Shown: positions 8,160 to 16,577, counted from the first letter of the stretch. The stretch: 64,000 nt of DNA from Rossellomorea aquimaris (GCF_020172085.1 NZ_JAIVAT010000006.1:1-64000), one strand, 5' to 3'. The notes: generated from the sequence alone by a model not told the origin. Made by a program: numbers and translations.

Positions 8160-9629
8160 TTAATCTCTCAAACGCAACTTAACAGTATCAAATTCTTCCT
8201 GTACTTCTTTAGATGGCGGATTGCCAACAAAGCTAAAGATGAATATTGCAATGGTAGCAAAGATAAACCCTGGAAGAAGTTCATAAATATCAAAGAGTCC
8301 TCCCGTTAACTGCTTCCATACAATAACCGTTACTGCACCTGTGATCATACCTGCAAGTGCACCATTTCTTGTCATGCGTTTCCAGAATAAGCTTAGGATC
8401 ACGACCGGTCCAAATGCAGCACCGAATCCTGCCCATGCATAACTTACCAATTCAAGTACTTTACTATCTCGGTCATATCCAAGGAAAATGGCAAGAATCG
8501 CAATGACCACTACTGAAATTCGACCGACCAGCACTTCTTCTTTCTGACTTGCTTCTTTTCGGAAAATCGCTTTATAGAAATCCTGAGCCAAGGCACTTGA
8601 AGAAACAAGAAGCTGAGAATCCACTGTACTCATGATTGCTGAAAGGATGGCGGCAAGTAAGAAACCAGCTACCCAAGGATTGAATAATACTTGCGAGAAC
8701 ATGATGAACACTGTTTCAGAATTCTCTAATGGAGAATCTGCAAAATACGCAATACCTGAGAAACCGATGAAGATTGCCCCGAATAGGGAGACAATCATCC
8801 ATACCATACCAATCAAGCGTGCTTTAGGAATTTCTTTCGTTGATTTAATCCCCATAAAACGAACGATGATATGAGGCTGTCCGAAATAACCCAATCCCCA
8901 AGCAAGAAGCGATACGACTCCGACAAATGTCGCTCCTGTGTAAACATTCAGGTAAGATGGATCGATGCTTGATACAGCACTTACCGTCGCATCCCACCCG
9001 CCGATCTCAGAAATAGCTACGATCGGAATGATGATTAAAGCAAGGAACATCAGGATACCCTGGATGAAATCCGTCCAGCTGGCTGCAAGGAATCCACCAA
9101 AGAATGTATAAGAAAGGATGACTCCTGCACCAACCCATAAAGCTAGTCTGTAATCCATATTGAATGATTCTTCAAGTAAAATTGCTCCACCCACTAAACT
9201 TGAGGAAGTATAGAACGTAAAGAAGATCAGAATGATGACAGCAGAGAACACTCGAAGAATTTTGCTTGAATCATGAAAACGGTTTTCGAAGAAATCAGGC
9301 ACTGTAATTGAATCATTCGCGATTTCCGTATACACACGGAATGGCTTGGCAACAAATTGCCAGTTCAAGTACGCACCTACGGATAGCCCAATTGCTAACC
9401 AGATTGATCCCATACCACTTGCATAAATGGCACCAGGCAACCCAAGCATCAACCAACCGCTCATGTCGGAAGATCCCGCACTAAGGGCAGCTACTCCGGC
9501 AGTTAATCGCCTTCCTCCTAAAACATAGTCGGATAAGTTACTGGTTAACTTCGCTGCCATGTAACCAATAACACCCATTCCAATTAAATAAATAATAATC
9601 GATGTTAACGTCTGAATATTAATATCCAT
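8160..9629 (-). CDS. putP: Sodium/proline symporter PutP/OpuE family
   Basis: Sodium:solute symporter of 489 residues with about 13 membrane helices. The N-terminal GRRLTAGVAALSAGSSDMSG segment is the conserved sodium/proline-site region of PutP, and GFLAASWTDFIQG and AILSAIMSTVDSQLLV are the later family signatures. It imports proline with sodium for nutrition or osmoprotection. The start ATG at 9629 is preceded by AAAGGAG, which overlaps the stop codon of a 35-residue membrane peptide gene directly upstream, so the two are translationally linked. Whether it serves catabolism (PutP) or osmoprotection (OpuE) cannot be decided from the sequence; no putBC genes are adjacent. Confidence 0.93.
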   Translation of the reverse strand: MDINIQTLTSIIIYLIGMGVIGYMAAKLTSNLSDYVLGGRRLTAGVAALSAGSSDMSGWLMLGLPGAIYASGMGSIWLAIGLSVGAYLNWQFVAKPFRVYTEIANDSITVPDFFENRFHDSSKILRVFSAVIILIFFTFYTSSSLVGGAILLEESFNMDYRLALWVGAGVILSYTFFGGFLAASWTDFIQGILMFLALIIIPIVAISEIGGWDATVSAVSSIDPSYLNVYTGATFVGVVSLLAWGLGYFGQPHIIVRFMGIKSTKEIPKARLIGMVWMIVSLFGAIFIGFSGIAYFADSPLENSETVFIMFSQVLFNPWVAGFLLAAILSAIMSTVDSQLLVSSSALAQDFYKAIFRKEASQKEEVLVGRISVVVIAILAIFLGYDRDSKVLELVSYAWAGFGAAFGPVVILSLFWKRMTRNGALAGMITGAVTVIVWKQLTGGLFDIYELLPGFIFATIAIFIFSFVGNPPSKEVQEEFDTVKLRLRD

Positions 9630-9632
9630 AAT

Positions 9633-9740
9633 CTACTCCTTTGTTTGTTCTGTAAAAAAAGTGATGATTGATAAAATGATCAATGTCGGCATTGGGATTA
9701 ATAACCATAACCAGGTTCCCATTGTTAATTCTTCACCCAA
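9633..9740 (-). CDS. Small single-span membrane peptide, 35 residues, ahead of putP
   Basis: TTG start at 9740, nine bases after AAGGAGG, encodes a 35-residue peptide: a short acidic N-terminus (MGEELTMG), a tryptophan-containing apolar helix (TWLWLLIPMPTLIILSIITF) and a charged tail ending TEQTKE. Its stop codon lies three bases before the putP start and contains the putP ribosome site. Small accessory peptides are known immediately upstream of other sodium:solute symporter genes in Bacillaceae, so a role in PutP assembly or stability is a reasonable inference. It is too short for standard gene calling. No homologue was checked. Confidence 0.65.
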   Translation of the reverse strand: MGEELTMGTWLWLLIPMPTLIILSIITFFTEQTKE

Positions 9741-9768
9741 TTTTGATACCCTCCTTCTTATGCATTTC

Positions 9769-9787
9769 AGTGTATTTTTTATACACT
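9769..9787. promoter_or_regulatory. Inverted repeat in the putP leader
   Basis: AGTGTAT-TTTTT-ATACACT, seven-base perfect arms, lies 29 bases upstream of the small-peptide start. Its position between promoter region and ribosome site fits an operator; the hairpin is too weak for a good terminator. The surrounding 9741-10004 gap is very AT-rich and holds no other clear feature. Confidence 0.4.
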
Positions 9788-10004
9788 TTGTTTTTTAATG
9801 TTAAATTCCCGGCTGATGTAGACACAAGATTTATCATACCATAATACAGATTTTTTTAAAGTTTTCTGCCTTTAACAGGAAGAAACACATGAATAAATAT
9901 ACGATAATATTCGATATTATTGCCTTATACCAACTATTCCTCTATATTTATTCACAAAAAATTATTTAAATTTATTCAAAATACAGTACTTTTTTCACAT
10001 CTGA

Positions 10005-10568
10005 TTAAAATAACGCACCAAGAAGATACGCTTTATTCATAGTTTTTTCATAATCGAATTTTTTATCCCTGTTCATTGTGTCAAAAAATATCTCAACCTC
10101 CTTGTCGATGACACCCATTTTCTCTGAAATCCCATGAATTAATTGATGTTTCAAGGACTTGTCGTGGCCATTTGAAATAAATTCTTCTTTCGTTTCACCT
10201 GCAAGACCCACCCAAAGAACCTTCTGATGATTAATTTGTGTAAATGCCGGATATGTAAATACTCGATCAATATACCCTTTCATAATGGCCGGCAAACCAT
10301 ACCACCAAATCGGAAACACAAAGATCAACGCGTCATATCTCTTTAATTTCTTCCTTTCCTTCTCCACAATATGGGAAGGCTTCCCTTTTAGGGGGTTATC
10401 CCAGCCTTCTTCTCCTTTTTCATCTAATATCGGATGGAATTCCTCCCGATACAAATCCAATATGGATGATTTACATTCTTTATCGAGAAGACCTTTCTGA
10501 ATATGCTTTGTGATGGAAAATGTAAGTGAATTCGTTCGGGGATGGGCAACAATCATAAGTACTTTCAA
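10005..10568 (-). CDS. Flavodoxin-fold NAD(P)H oxidoreductase (quinone reductase / KefF-MdaB type)
   Basis: A 187-residue cytoplasmic FMN or FAD protein. The N-terminus KVLMIVAHPRTNSLTFSI is the phosphate-binding loop of the NQO1/MdaB family, and FVFPIWWYGLPAIMKGYIDRVF is the family's second flavin-binding segment. Such enzymes reduce quinones by two electrons, avoiding radicals. The chosen start is TTG at 10568, nine bases after AAGGAG; a start three codons upstream would overlap the ribosome site. Stands alone between putP and gltT on the same strand. Substrate unknown. Confidence 0.82.
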   Translation of the reverse strand: MKVLMIVAHPRTNSLTFSITKHIQKGLLDKECKSSILDLYREEFHPILDEKGEEGWDNPLKGKPSHIVEKERKKLKRYDALIFVFPIWWYGLPAIMKGYIDRVFTYPAFTQINHQKVLWVGLAGETKEEFISNGHDKSLKHQLIHGISEKMGVIDKEVEIFFDTMNRDKKFDYEKTMNKAYLLGALF

Positions 10569-10720
10569 GAAAAACAACTCCTTAAATGGACTTTAGTGAT
10601 TACTGTGTGACAGTCTCTATTCAGGATAACATACTGACTTTTCATCAATTCCGTTTCCTATACTTTGTCATAAGTGAGGGGAGAAAATACAGGACTGGTA
10701 AGCTTCACGTCTTTCTCCAC

Positions 10721-10755
10721 AAAAAAGAAGGTAAAATCATGATGATTTCACCTTC
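10721..10755 (-). terminator. Terminator after gltT
   Basis: On the minus strand GAAGGTGAAATCA / TGATTTTACCTTC forms a nearly perfect stem followed by TTTTTTGTGG. It lies 34 bases past the end of the dicarboxylate/amino-acid symporter gene. Confidence 0.85.
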
Positions 10756-10788
10756 CATTATAGTGATAGTATGAGATACCCCAATCGG

Positions 10789-12033
10789 TTATCCTTCACC
10801 TCGTTGTATCTTAATCGTTCTTTTTTTCTCCGTTTCGGATACAAATAGGGCACAAGCAGCATCACCAGAGATATTGATGGACGTACGCGCCATATCCAAC
10901 AGACGGTCGATTCCCAAGATCAGGCCGATCCCTTCAACAGGAAGATTTACACTGCTTAAAACCATGGCAAGAAGAATCAGCCCGACGCCTGGTACACCTG
11001 CCGTACCTATACTCGCCAATACAGCTGTAAGGACAACAGTAATCAGCTGTTCCATGGAAAGATCTACATTATATACTTGGGAGATAAACACAGTGGCCAC
11101 CCCCTGCATAATTGCTGTACCATCCATGTTGATCGTAGCTCCTAAAGGTTGAACAAAGGAGCTCACCGATTTGGAAACACCCAGTCGTTGCTGGGCCACA
11201 TCCATTGATATTGGAAGGGTTGCATTACTGCTTGATGTACTGAACCCAACGCTCATGGCAGGACTGAAGTTCTTAAAGAACCAAATTGGGTTCTTCTTTG
11301 CCAGAAGGAGAATGGTTCCTCCATATGTTATGAACGCGTGAACAAGCAATGCCGCTAATACGACAACAAAATAAAGCCACATCGCTTTCAAAGCACTGGA
11401 ACCCTGACTTCCTATTGCTGAAGCGATCAATCCGAAGGTTCCGTATGGGGCAAATTTCATCACAAGGGTCACAAGATACATCATCAAGTCATTCCCTTGT
11501 TCGACAAGTTTCAAGATGCCTTTCGTCTTCTCTCCCAGAGCGGTCAATCCGAACCCGATGAAGATGGCAAAGGCGATAATCTGAAGCATATTACCCTCAG
11601 TCATAGCCGTAAGGGGATTTTTAGGGATGATGTTCATAAGGGTTTCCCCTACTGGAGGAGCTTTTTCTGTTTTAAACCCTTCTGATTGGGAAGTATCGAT
11701 TCCTTCCACCAAACCTGGATCGATGATATACGCAAGCGTCAAACCAATTACAATGGCAATGCATGTTGTTAATAAGAAGTAGACGATGGTCTTCAGTCCG
11801 ATTCTCCCAAGCTTCTTCGGATCACCTAAACCTGCTGATCCAAGAACAATCGATAGAAAGACAATCGGCACCACAAGCATGCTGATCAGATTTAGAAATA
11901 TTTTCCCCAGAGGAGTAAAGAGATAGGGATCTAGTATATCGAATAAATCTTTTGCAAAAATATTTAGGATTAATCCCACTGCCGCACCTAGTATCAAGGC
12001 GGTGATAATCTTCGTTGTTAAGTTAAATTTCAT
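10789..12033 (-). CDS. gltT: Dicarboxylate/amino acid:cation symporter (GltT/DctP family)
   Basis: Eight-helix plus two-hairpin symporter of 414 residues that takes up glutamate, aspartate or C4-dicarboxylates with sodium or protons. The conserved serine-rich hairpin (FSTSSSNATLPISMD) and the NMDGTAIMQG helix-7 motif are present, followed by a second hairpin region (IGTAGVPGVG) and the substrate-carboxylate helix with DRLLDMARTSINISGDA. Start ATG follows GGGAGGT. Single gene with its own terminator; a minus-strand TATAAT at 12190-12195 could be its -10 box, giving a leader of about 150 bases. Confidence 0.92.
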   Translation of the reverse strand: MKFNLTTKIITALILGAAVGLILNIFAKDLFDILDPYLFTPLGKIFLNLISMLVVPIVFLSIVLGSAGLGDPKKLGRIGLKTIVYFLLTTCIAIVIGLTLAYIIDPGLVEGIDTSQSEGFKTEKAPPVGETLMNIIPKNPLTAMTEGNMLQIIAFAIFIGFGLTALGEKTKGILKLVEQGNDLMMYLVTLVMKFAPYGTFGLIASAIGSQGSSALKAMWLYFVVVLAALLVHAFITYGGTILLLAKKNPIWFFKNFSPAMSVGFSTSSSNATLPISMDVAQQRLGVSKSVSSFVQPLGATINMDGTAIMQGVATVFISQVYNVDLSMEQLITVVLTAVLASIGTAGVPGVGLILLAMVLSSVNLPVEGIGLILGIDRLLDMARTSINISGDAACALFVSETEKKRTIKIQRGEG

Positions 12034-12406
12034 AGATGAACCTCCCTATAATTTTCCAAATAATATAAAGGTATTTACCCTCATACCTTTCTGATAAAAC
12101 CAAATTTTTTGAACTTTCAGCAAGAAAAGCCTCTCTCCGATTTCTCCTGTCTGCCTTGTTCATTTAGAAATCTGTATTCTCCTTCTACCATTATACTGAT
12201 TTTTTTAAAAATTAAAGGTGAATAAAGGCGAATCGCATCCATTTTACTATACGGCAATACCTCTATCTCATAATTTCAGGTATTTCAGTGAATCCATTCT
12301 ACCAAAAATATCTTTCCAATAATTTCTTTTCATCATTCAAGGATTAATCCATACGCAATTGGGTAAATAGTAATAACAGCATGAAAATAGAAAGGAACAT
12401 ACGATT
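12034..12406. other. Divergent intergenic region, 373 bases
   Basis: AT-rich gap between gltT and the ArsC-like gene. The only signal I can support is a minus-strand TATAAT at 12190-12195 with a poor -35 region. No open frame with a ribosome site, no strong hairpin and no operator-like palindrome was seen. Confidence 0.5.
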
Positions 12407-12835
12407 ATGAATAAAACAGTCTATTTTCTTTCAAGTAGTCAACAGCGCAGCTTGATAGCTGAAGGGTGGGCCGAGAAGCTCAATGTGTCAGACTGGTCTT
12501 TCAAAAGTGCCGGATGGGTTGCTGAAAGTCGTACTGAATTCAGTATCTTAGCCATGAAAGAATTATGTATTGATATTAGTTCACTTCCTCTAACGCGCAT
12601 TGAGATGAAAGAACTTGGTGACGCCTCGGTGATCGTTGCGATTCAGGATACAGAATATGACGATAAGATTGAACTGCCAACGGAATTACAGGAAAAGGTC
12701 ATCTATTGGAATTTACCAAATCCAAGTAAACGGTCCGCAAATTTGATTGAAGAATGGGTTCATTATCAGGAAATTTGCGACGAAATCGCCATGAAAGTGA
12801 AAGATTTAGAAAATATTCTCCCACAATTACATTAA
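12407..12835 (+). CDS. ArsC/low-molecular-weight phosphatase-like protein lacking catalytic residues
   Basis: A 142-residue protein whose start (YFLSSSQQRSLIAEGWA) aligns by eye with thioredoxin-coupled arsenate reductase (FLCTGNSCRSQMAEGWA). The nucleophilic cysteine is serine, the phosphate loop is one residue shorter (S-x4-R, not C-x5-R), the two redox cysteines near residues 82 and 89 of ArsC are absent (VIVAIQDTEYDD), and the general-acid Asp-Pro is Asn-Pro (WNLPNPSK). It should therefore not reduce arsenate or hydrolyse phosphotyrosine. The preserved fold suggests an anion- or protein-binding role. Start ATG follows AAAGGAAC. No ars genes are nearby. The frame is intact, so it is not an obvious pseudogene. 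Confidence 0.8.
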   Translation: MNKTVYFLSSSQQRSLIAEGWAEKLNVSDWSFKSAGWVAESRTEFSILAMKELCIDISSLPLTRIEMKELGDASVIVAIQDTEYDDKIELPTELQEKVIYWNLPNPSKRSANLIEEWVHYQEICDEIAMKVKDLENILPQLH

Positions 12836-12838
12836 GAG

Positions 12839-12883
12839 GACTGATTACAAGGAACAGGTTTATGTAATCAGTCCATTTTTTTT
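12839..12883. terminator. Bidirectional terminator
   Basis: Stem GGACTGATTACA / TGTAATCAGTCC with a 12-base loop followed by ATTTTTTTT, placed between the convergent ArsC-like gene and splB. Confidence 0.9.
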
Positions 12884-13910
12884 AGGTGAAATACTCAAGC
12901 TTTGCTTTAGGAAAATGCTTCTCCATATATGCGTAAAGGTGATCTTTGATCTCCTGCTCTTCATCTTTTTGATAAATGTACTTCCCTATTCCATATTTAC
13001 CCCATTTATAACGGCGCTCTTCTTCATTTAACTCAAGCTTCGTCATCGGATAATTTTTTTCAATCACTCTCTTCGCAGGCTTTGTAAAACGATGTTGAAT
13101 GAATTCGAAGGTTAAATCCTTCTTGGCTTCCTCGGGTAGATGGGCTTCGAGGTGTTCGAACATTTGCTTATAGCCTTCCTGCCATCCTTCATGGATATAT
13201 ATGGGCGCCACGATGAAACCTAATGGATACCCTGCCCTGGCAACCTTACCTGCCGCCTCCAGCCTCTTATCCAATGGGGAGGTTCCTGGTTCAAAATTCT
13301 TTATGACATAATCCGCATTAATACTGAAACGGAATCTCGTCTTCCCATTATGCTTCGCATCCAACAGGTGATCGACGTGATGGAATTTCGTAACGAAACG
13401 TAATTTACCATACTCCGATTCACCAAAGTGTTCAATCGCCCGTTTAAGCGTATGAGTAAGGTGATCCACTCCCACGATATCGGAAGTACAAGCCGCTTCA
13501 AAACGTGTGAACTCAGGTGCTCTTTCCTCGATATATCGATCTGCAGCCTCAAATATTTCATCTACATTGACATATGTGCGAATATAGGGTTTGCTCCCCA
13601 TTGTAGTTTGAAGATAACAGTAATGACAGTGCCCCATGCACCCTGTGGCAAACGGGATGGCATATTCTGCAGACGGCTTTGAAGTATCAAACTTCAAGGT
13701 TTTACGGACTCCTACCACCAGGGTGGATTTAGCAATTCTGTATTTCTGGAAATGGTTTTCCCCAGGGAGATTTCGGACCTGATTATGGGAGGTAGTATAA
13801 CGGATCTCCACATCCATATTCTCGAACTTTTCCTTTAATTGTTTCCCCAATGGATAATCCAGAGCATTAGGCTCAAAATAGACCAATTGAGGCACGAACG
13901 GTTTCACCAT
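12882..13910 (-). CDS. splB: Spore photoproduct lyase
   Basis: Radical-SAM enzyme of 342 residues that reverts the spore photoproduct (5-thyminyl-5,6-dihydrothymine) to two thymines during germination. The 4Fe-4S ligands are Cys91, Cys95 and Cys98 in CMGHCHYCY, and the catalytic hydrogen-donor Cys141 lies in AACTSDIVG, matching the known enzyme. Start ATG follows TAGGAGGGAATAAT. It is the second gene after splA, 11 bases downstream, and shares the terminator with the convergent gene. Strong evidence that the organism makes endospores. Expression in the forespore is expected from the family. Confidence 0.97.
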   Translation of the reverse strand: MVKPFVPQLVYFEPNALDYPLGKQLKEKFENMDVEIRYTTSHNQVRNLPGENHFQKYRIAKSTLVVGVRKTLKFDTSKPSAEYAIPFATGCMGHCHYCYLQTTMGSKPYIRTYVNVDEIFEAADRYIEERAPEFTRFEAACTSDIVGVDHLTHTLKRAIEHFGESEYGKLRFVTKFHHVDHLLDAKHNGKTRFRFSINADYVIKNFEPGTSPLDKRLEAAGKVARAGYPLGFIVAPIYIHEGWQEGYKQMFEHLEAHLPEEAKKDLTFEFIQHRFTKPAKRVIEKNYPMTKLELNEEERRYKWGKYGIGKYIYQKDEEQEIKDHLYAYMEKHFPKAKLEYFT

Positions 13911-13921
13911 ATTATTCCCTC

Positions 13922-14167
13922 CTAAAGGTCTCCAAATGATTGAGTATATGCCTGTTCCGCCTCTGATTCTGTACGATAAACAGCTACTTCATGGGTTAAC
14001 GGATAATAGGTCTCATATAGAAATAATGCTAACTCACCCGGATTTTCCGGATCGTGAACAACCGCTGCTTCCTGAACATTGGCCACACTTTGAGTATGCG
14101 GGTTTCTGTAAATCACATATACAACATCACCTGCTTGATAAGGGGTATATTGATTGTTTAATTCCAT
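13922..14167 (-). CDS. splA: SplA, regulator of spore photoproduct lyase
   Basis: An 81-residue protein beginning MELNNQYTPYQAGDVVYVIY and carrying the GELALFLYETYYPL segment typical of SplA, the small negative regulator encoded ahead of splB in Bacillus. The start is ATG at 14167, five bases after AAAGGTGAG; a GTG nine bases upstream overlaps that site. It forms a two-gene operon with splB. A sigma-G promoter is expected, but only a possible -10 (GATACTA on the minus strand, 14194-14200) is visible, without a matching -35. Confidence 0.9.
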   Translation of the reverse strand: MELNNQYTPYQAGDVVYVIYRNPHTQSVANVQEAAVVHDPENPGELALFLYETYYPLTHEVAVYRTESEAEQAYTQSFGDL

Positions 14168-14264
14168 TTTTCTCACCTTTTTCTACAAGTCATTAGTATC
14201 ATTTTCTGTTAAGAAGGGTGGAAATATAATGGTAAAAGATGTTTATAGGTATACGGGTTTAGAG

Positions 14265-14304
14265 AAAAAGAGGCTGCTTCTGCAATGCAGGAGCAGCCTC
14301 TTTT
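14265..14304. terminator. Terminator of the thi operon (bidirectional)
   Basis: Perfect nine-base stem GAGGCTGCT / AGCAGCCTC, with extra internal pairing, followed on the minus strand by TTTTTCTC and on the plus strand by TTTTCT. It ends the operon whose last gene is the TatD-type hydrolase. Confidence 0.85.
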
Positions 14305-15084
14305 CTAAATCCCGTAAAATTCCTTTGTATTCCTGAATAGTTGCTTGTATACAGCTGATTCTCTCAACCCTTTTAATTCGGCAATCATTTCTACGGAACG
14401 GTGCATCAAACCGGGATGGGTCATTCTATTCTGAAAGACACCCTCAAATCTCCAGGGGCCGTCTGTTTCCACCATCAAGCCCTCGATTGGATATGTCTTT
14501 ACAAGTTCTTGAATTTCTTCTTCATACAGAACATCAGGTGTGATGGATACGCTATACCCTTTTTCAATCATGCGTTCGATCGTTTTCTTATCTCCTTTAA
14601 ACCAGTGAAAGTGCGCTTTATTCACTGAATGCTTCTCCAATAGATCACAGATGATCGGAGCATGTTCATAAATCCCATGAAGGATGATGGGTTTATCCAG
14701 TTGCTTTGACTGAATGATAAAGCGTTCAAGCATTTCAATATAAGGCGTGAGGGACAAAGAGGGATCTTCTTTCATTTTATAATAAGGAAGCCCCACTTCC
14801 CCGATTGCGACAAGTTCTCGATGATGTCTCTGAATGAATACCAGGAGTTCATTTAATTCCGTTTCAGAAGGAAGTTCTTGCTCGGGATGATGACCCGCTG
14901 CCGTCTTGACCCGCGCATCCCTCCTCGCAATATCTAAATTCTGCTTGGAAGATGCTAGATGAAATGACACAGATATGAGGGCTTCTACTGAATACAACCC
15001 GAGCTCCTGGAGTATTTTTTCACGTTCGAATGGCTCATAAAGGTCAAGGTGAACATGGGCATCTATGAGAGAAGATCTAGACAT
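14305..15084 (-). CDS. TatD-family metal-dependent hydrolase in the thiamine operon
   Basis: A 259-residue TIM-barrel hydrolase. Metal-ligand motifs of the TatD family are present in order: SLIDAHVHLD (HxH), AIGEVGLPYYKM (the Glu; usual Asp after GL is Pro), IILHGIYEH, KAHFHWFKGD and MVETDGPWRF. The start is ATG at 15084 after GAGGAG; it overlaps the end of the ATPase gene by eight bases, so the genes are co-translated. It is the last gene of a TPP-riboswitch operon for pyrimidine-precursor uptake, so a hydrolytic step in thiamine-precursor salvage is suggested, not a general DNase role. That is inference from context. Confidence 0.85.
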   Translation of the reverse strand: MSRSSLIDAHVHLDLYEPFEREKILQELGLYSVEALISVSFHLASSKQNLDIARRDARVKTAAGHHPEQELPSETELNELLVFIQRHHRELVAIGEVGLPYYKMKEDPSLSLTPYIEMLERFIIQSKQLDKPIILHGIYEHAPIICDLLEKHSVNKAHFHWFKGDKKTIERMIEKGYSVSITPDVLYEEEIQELVKTYPIEGLMVETDGPWRFEGVFQNRMTHPGLMHRSVEMIAELKGLRESAVYKQLFRNTKEFYGI

Positions 15085-15814
15085 ATTGAGATAACTCCTC
15101 AAAGATATTCGTTTTCCATTTAAGGAACTCCTCCGTTAATAGGATCCCTTTATCACGCGGGCGGGAAAAAGGAACTTTGAATTCCTTTTGCACCCGTGCA
15201 GGCCTGGTAGATAACACAATGATACGGTCAGACAAGAAAAGTGCCTCATCAATATTATGAGTAACAAACAGAACCGAACTCATATCCTCTTCCCATATCG
15301 AAAGGAGCCACTTCTGCATGTCCAACCGGGTAAATTCGTCCAAGGCAGAGAAAGGCTCATCCAGACATAAAAAGGATTGTGGACTTACAAGTGCACGAAT
15401 AAAGGCGACGCGCTGCTTCATCCCACCAGAAAGATCTGCTGGGTATGCTTCCTCATATCCCTTTAAACCGGCACGTTCAATCATATTCATCGCTATTTGC
15501 CTATCCTTTTTTCCATGTAACTCCTGACCAAGCATCACATTCTCAATCACCGTACGCCACGGCAGAAGGGACGGACTTTGAGGCATATAGCTGATGGAGC
15601 CCCTCTGACCACTTATCGACTGACCATCGAGACGGATATCTCCTGAGTCCGGTGTGAATAATCCACCAATGACATGAAACAGTGTGCTTTTCCCGCTTCC
15701 AGATGGTCCAAGTATCGAAACAAATTCACCCTCTCCGACCGTAATGGAAAGATCATCAAGGACAAGTTCACCATCGAATGACTTGGACATGTTTTCAATA
15801 GATAAGGTCGTCAT
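15077..15814 (-). CDS. thiZ: ABC transporter ATPase, thiamine-precursor (HMP-type) uptake
   Basis: A 245-residue nucleotide-binding subunit with Walker A GPSGSGKST, signature LSGGMKQRV, Walker B FLCLDEPFSALD and the switch His in VTHNIDEA. It belongs to the nitrate/taurine/NMT1 class of ATPases that pair with ThiX and ThiY. Start ATG follows GGAGGACAAGTAAT, one base after the permease stop codon. It powers uptake of hydroxymethylpyrimidine or a formylaminopyrimidine under the control of the TPP riboswitch upstream of the operon. Confidence 0.88.
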   Translation of the reverse strand: MTTLSIENMSKSFDGELVLDDLSITVGEGEFVSILGPSGSGKSTLFHVIGGLFTPDSGDIRLDGQSISGQRGSISYMPQSPSLLPWRTVIENVMLGQELHGKKDRQIAMNMIERAGLKGYEEAYPADLSGGMKQRVAFIRALVSPQSFLCLDEPFSALDEFTRLDMQKWLLSIWEEDMSSVLFVTHNIDEALFLSDRIIVLSTRPARVQKEFKVPFSRPRDKGILLTEEFLKWKTNIFEELSQYV

Positions 15815-15815
15815 A

Positions 15816-16577
15816 TTACTTGTCCTCCTTTCGATTCCACTTCACCATGATATTTTCTAACAAAAGGATGATACCGAAAAATACCAGGCTTAGGAGCATG
15901 ATCATGAAAATCGCAACAAAGACCCTGTCGGTCCGGAATGAAGACGATGCGAGTGTCATGTAAACACCTATTCCTTTCTGGGCACCTAACCATTCAGATA
16001 TCACCGCTCCCATTACACTATAGGTAGCTGAAATTTTCAATCCGGAGAAAATGGAAGGCAGGGCATGTGGCCACTCCACTTTCCTGAATATCTGCCCTTT
16101 TGATGCTCCCGACATCTTCATATATAGGATGTACTCTGCATTCGTCTGTCTGAATCCATCCATTGCTGAAACCGCCACCGGAAAGAAGCAGATCAACGTA
16201 ATGACGATGATCTTTGGTAACAATCCAAATCCAAACCAAATGACAAGTAAAGGCGCCAAGACGATAATAGGTATATTCTGCGACAGAATCATCAGAGGAT
16301 AGAAGGCTTCCCTTACCTTTGGCAGGAGATGGAGCCCAACCGCTGCCCCGATTCCGATCGAACAGCCAATCACAAACCCTACAATTGTAAGGAGCGTCGT
16401 TGAAGCAAGATGTCCCTTGAATGCAGACCACGAGGCAACACCTTCTGACCAAATGTCTGAAGGGGAAGGCATCAGCCAAGCTGGCACATCAAATACTCTT
16501 ATGCTGACTTCCCAAATGATGAATAAAAGGATGAGGACCAAGAAGGGTCTCCATCCTTTCGATAGCCATGTTCTCAT
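15816..16577 (-). CDS. thiX: ABC transporter permease, thiamine-precursor uptake
   Basis: A 253-residue membrane subunit with six predicted helices and the permease-ATPase coupling loop (SGASKGQIFRKVEWPHALP). Starts ATG at 16577, overlapping the stop codon of the preceding small gene as ATGA, a sign of translational coupling. It belongs to the ThiX/TauC-SsuC class. Role in pyrimidine-precursor import is inferred from the riboswitch and the NMT1-type binding protein in the same operon. Confidence 0.88.
   Translation of the reverse strand: MRTWLSKGWRPFLVLILLFIIWEVSIRVFDVPAWLMPSPSDIWSEGVASWSAFKGHLASTTLLTIVGFVIGCSIGIGAAVGLHLLPKVREAFYPLMILSQNIPIIVLAPLLVIWFGFGLLPKIIVITLICFFPVAVSAMDGFRQTNAEYILYMKMSGASKGQIFRKVEWPHALPSIFSGLKISATYSVMGAVISEWLGAQKGIGVYMTLASSSFRTDRVFVAIFMIMLLSLVFFGIILLLENIMVKWNRKEDK

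Noticed and set aside
9800-9860. Sigma-B promoter (GGGAAT) upstream of the putP peptide.
   Set aside because: No GTTTAA-like box at 12-15 bases spacing.
10586-10774. 62-codon plus-strand frame.
   Set aside because: No ribosome site, and it runs across the gltT terminator.
14194-14224. Possible sigma-G promoter of splAB (GATACTA on the minus strand).
   Set aside because: The -10 is acceptable but no -35 resembling TGAATA lies 16-18 bases upstream.
14230-14336. Small plus-strand frame after a GGGTGG sequence, starting MVKDVYRYTG.
   Set aside because: It runs straight through the bidirectional terminator hairpin and into the antisense of the tatD-like gene.
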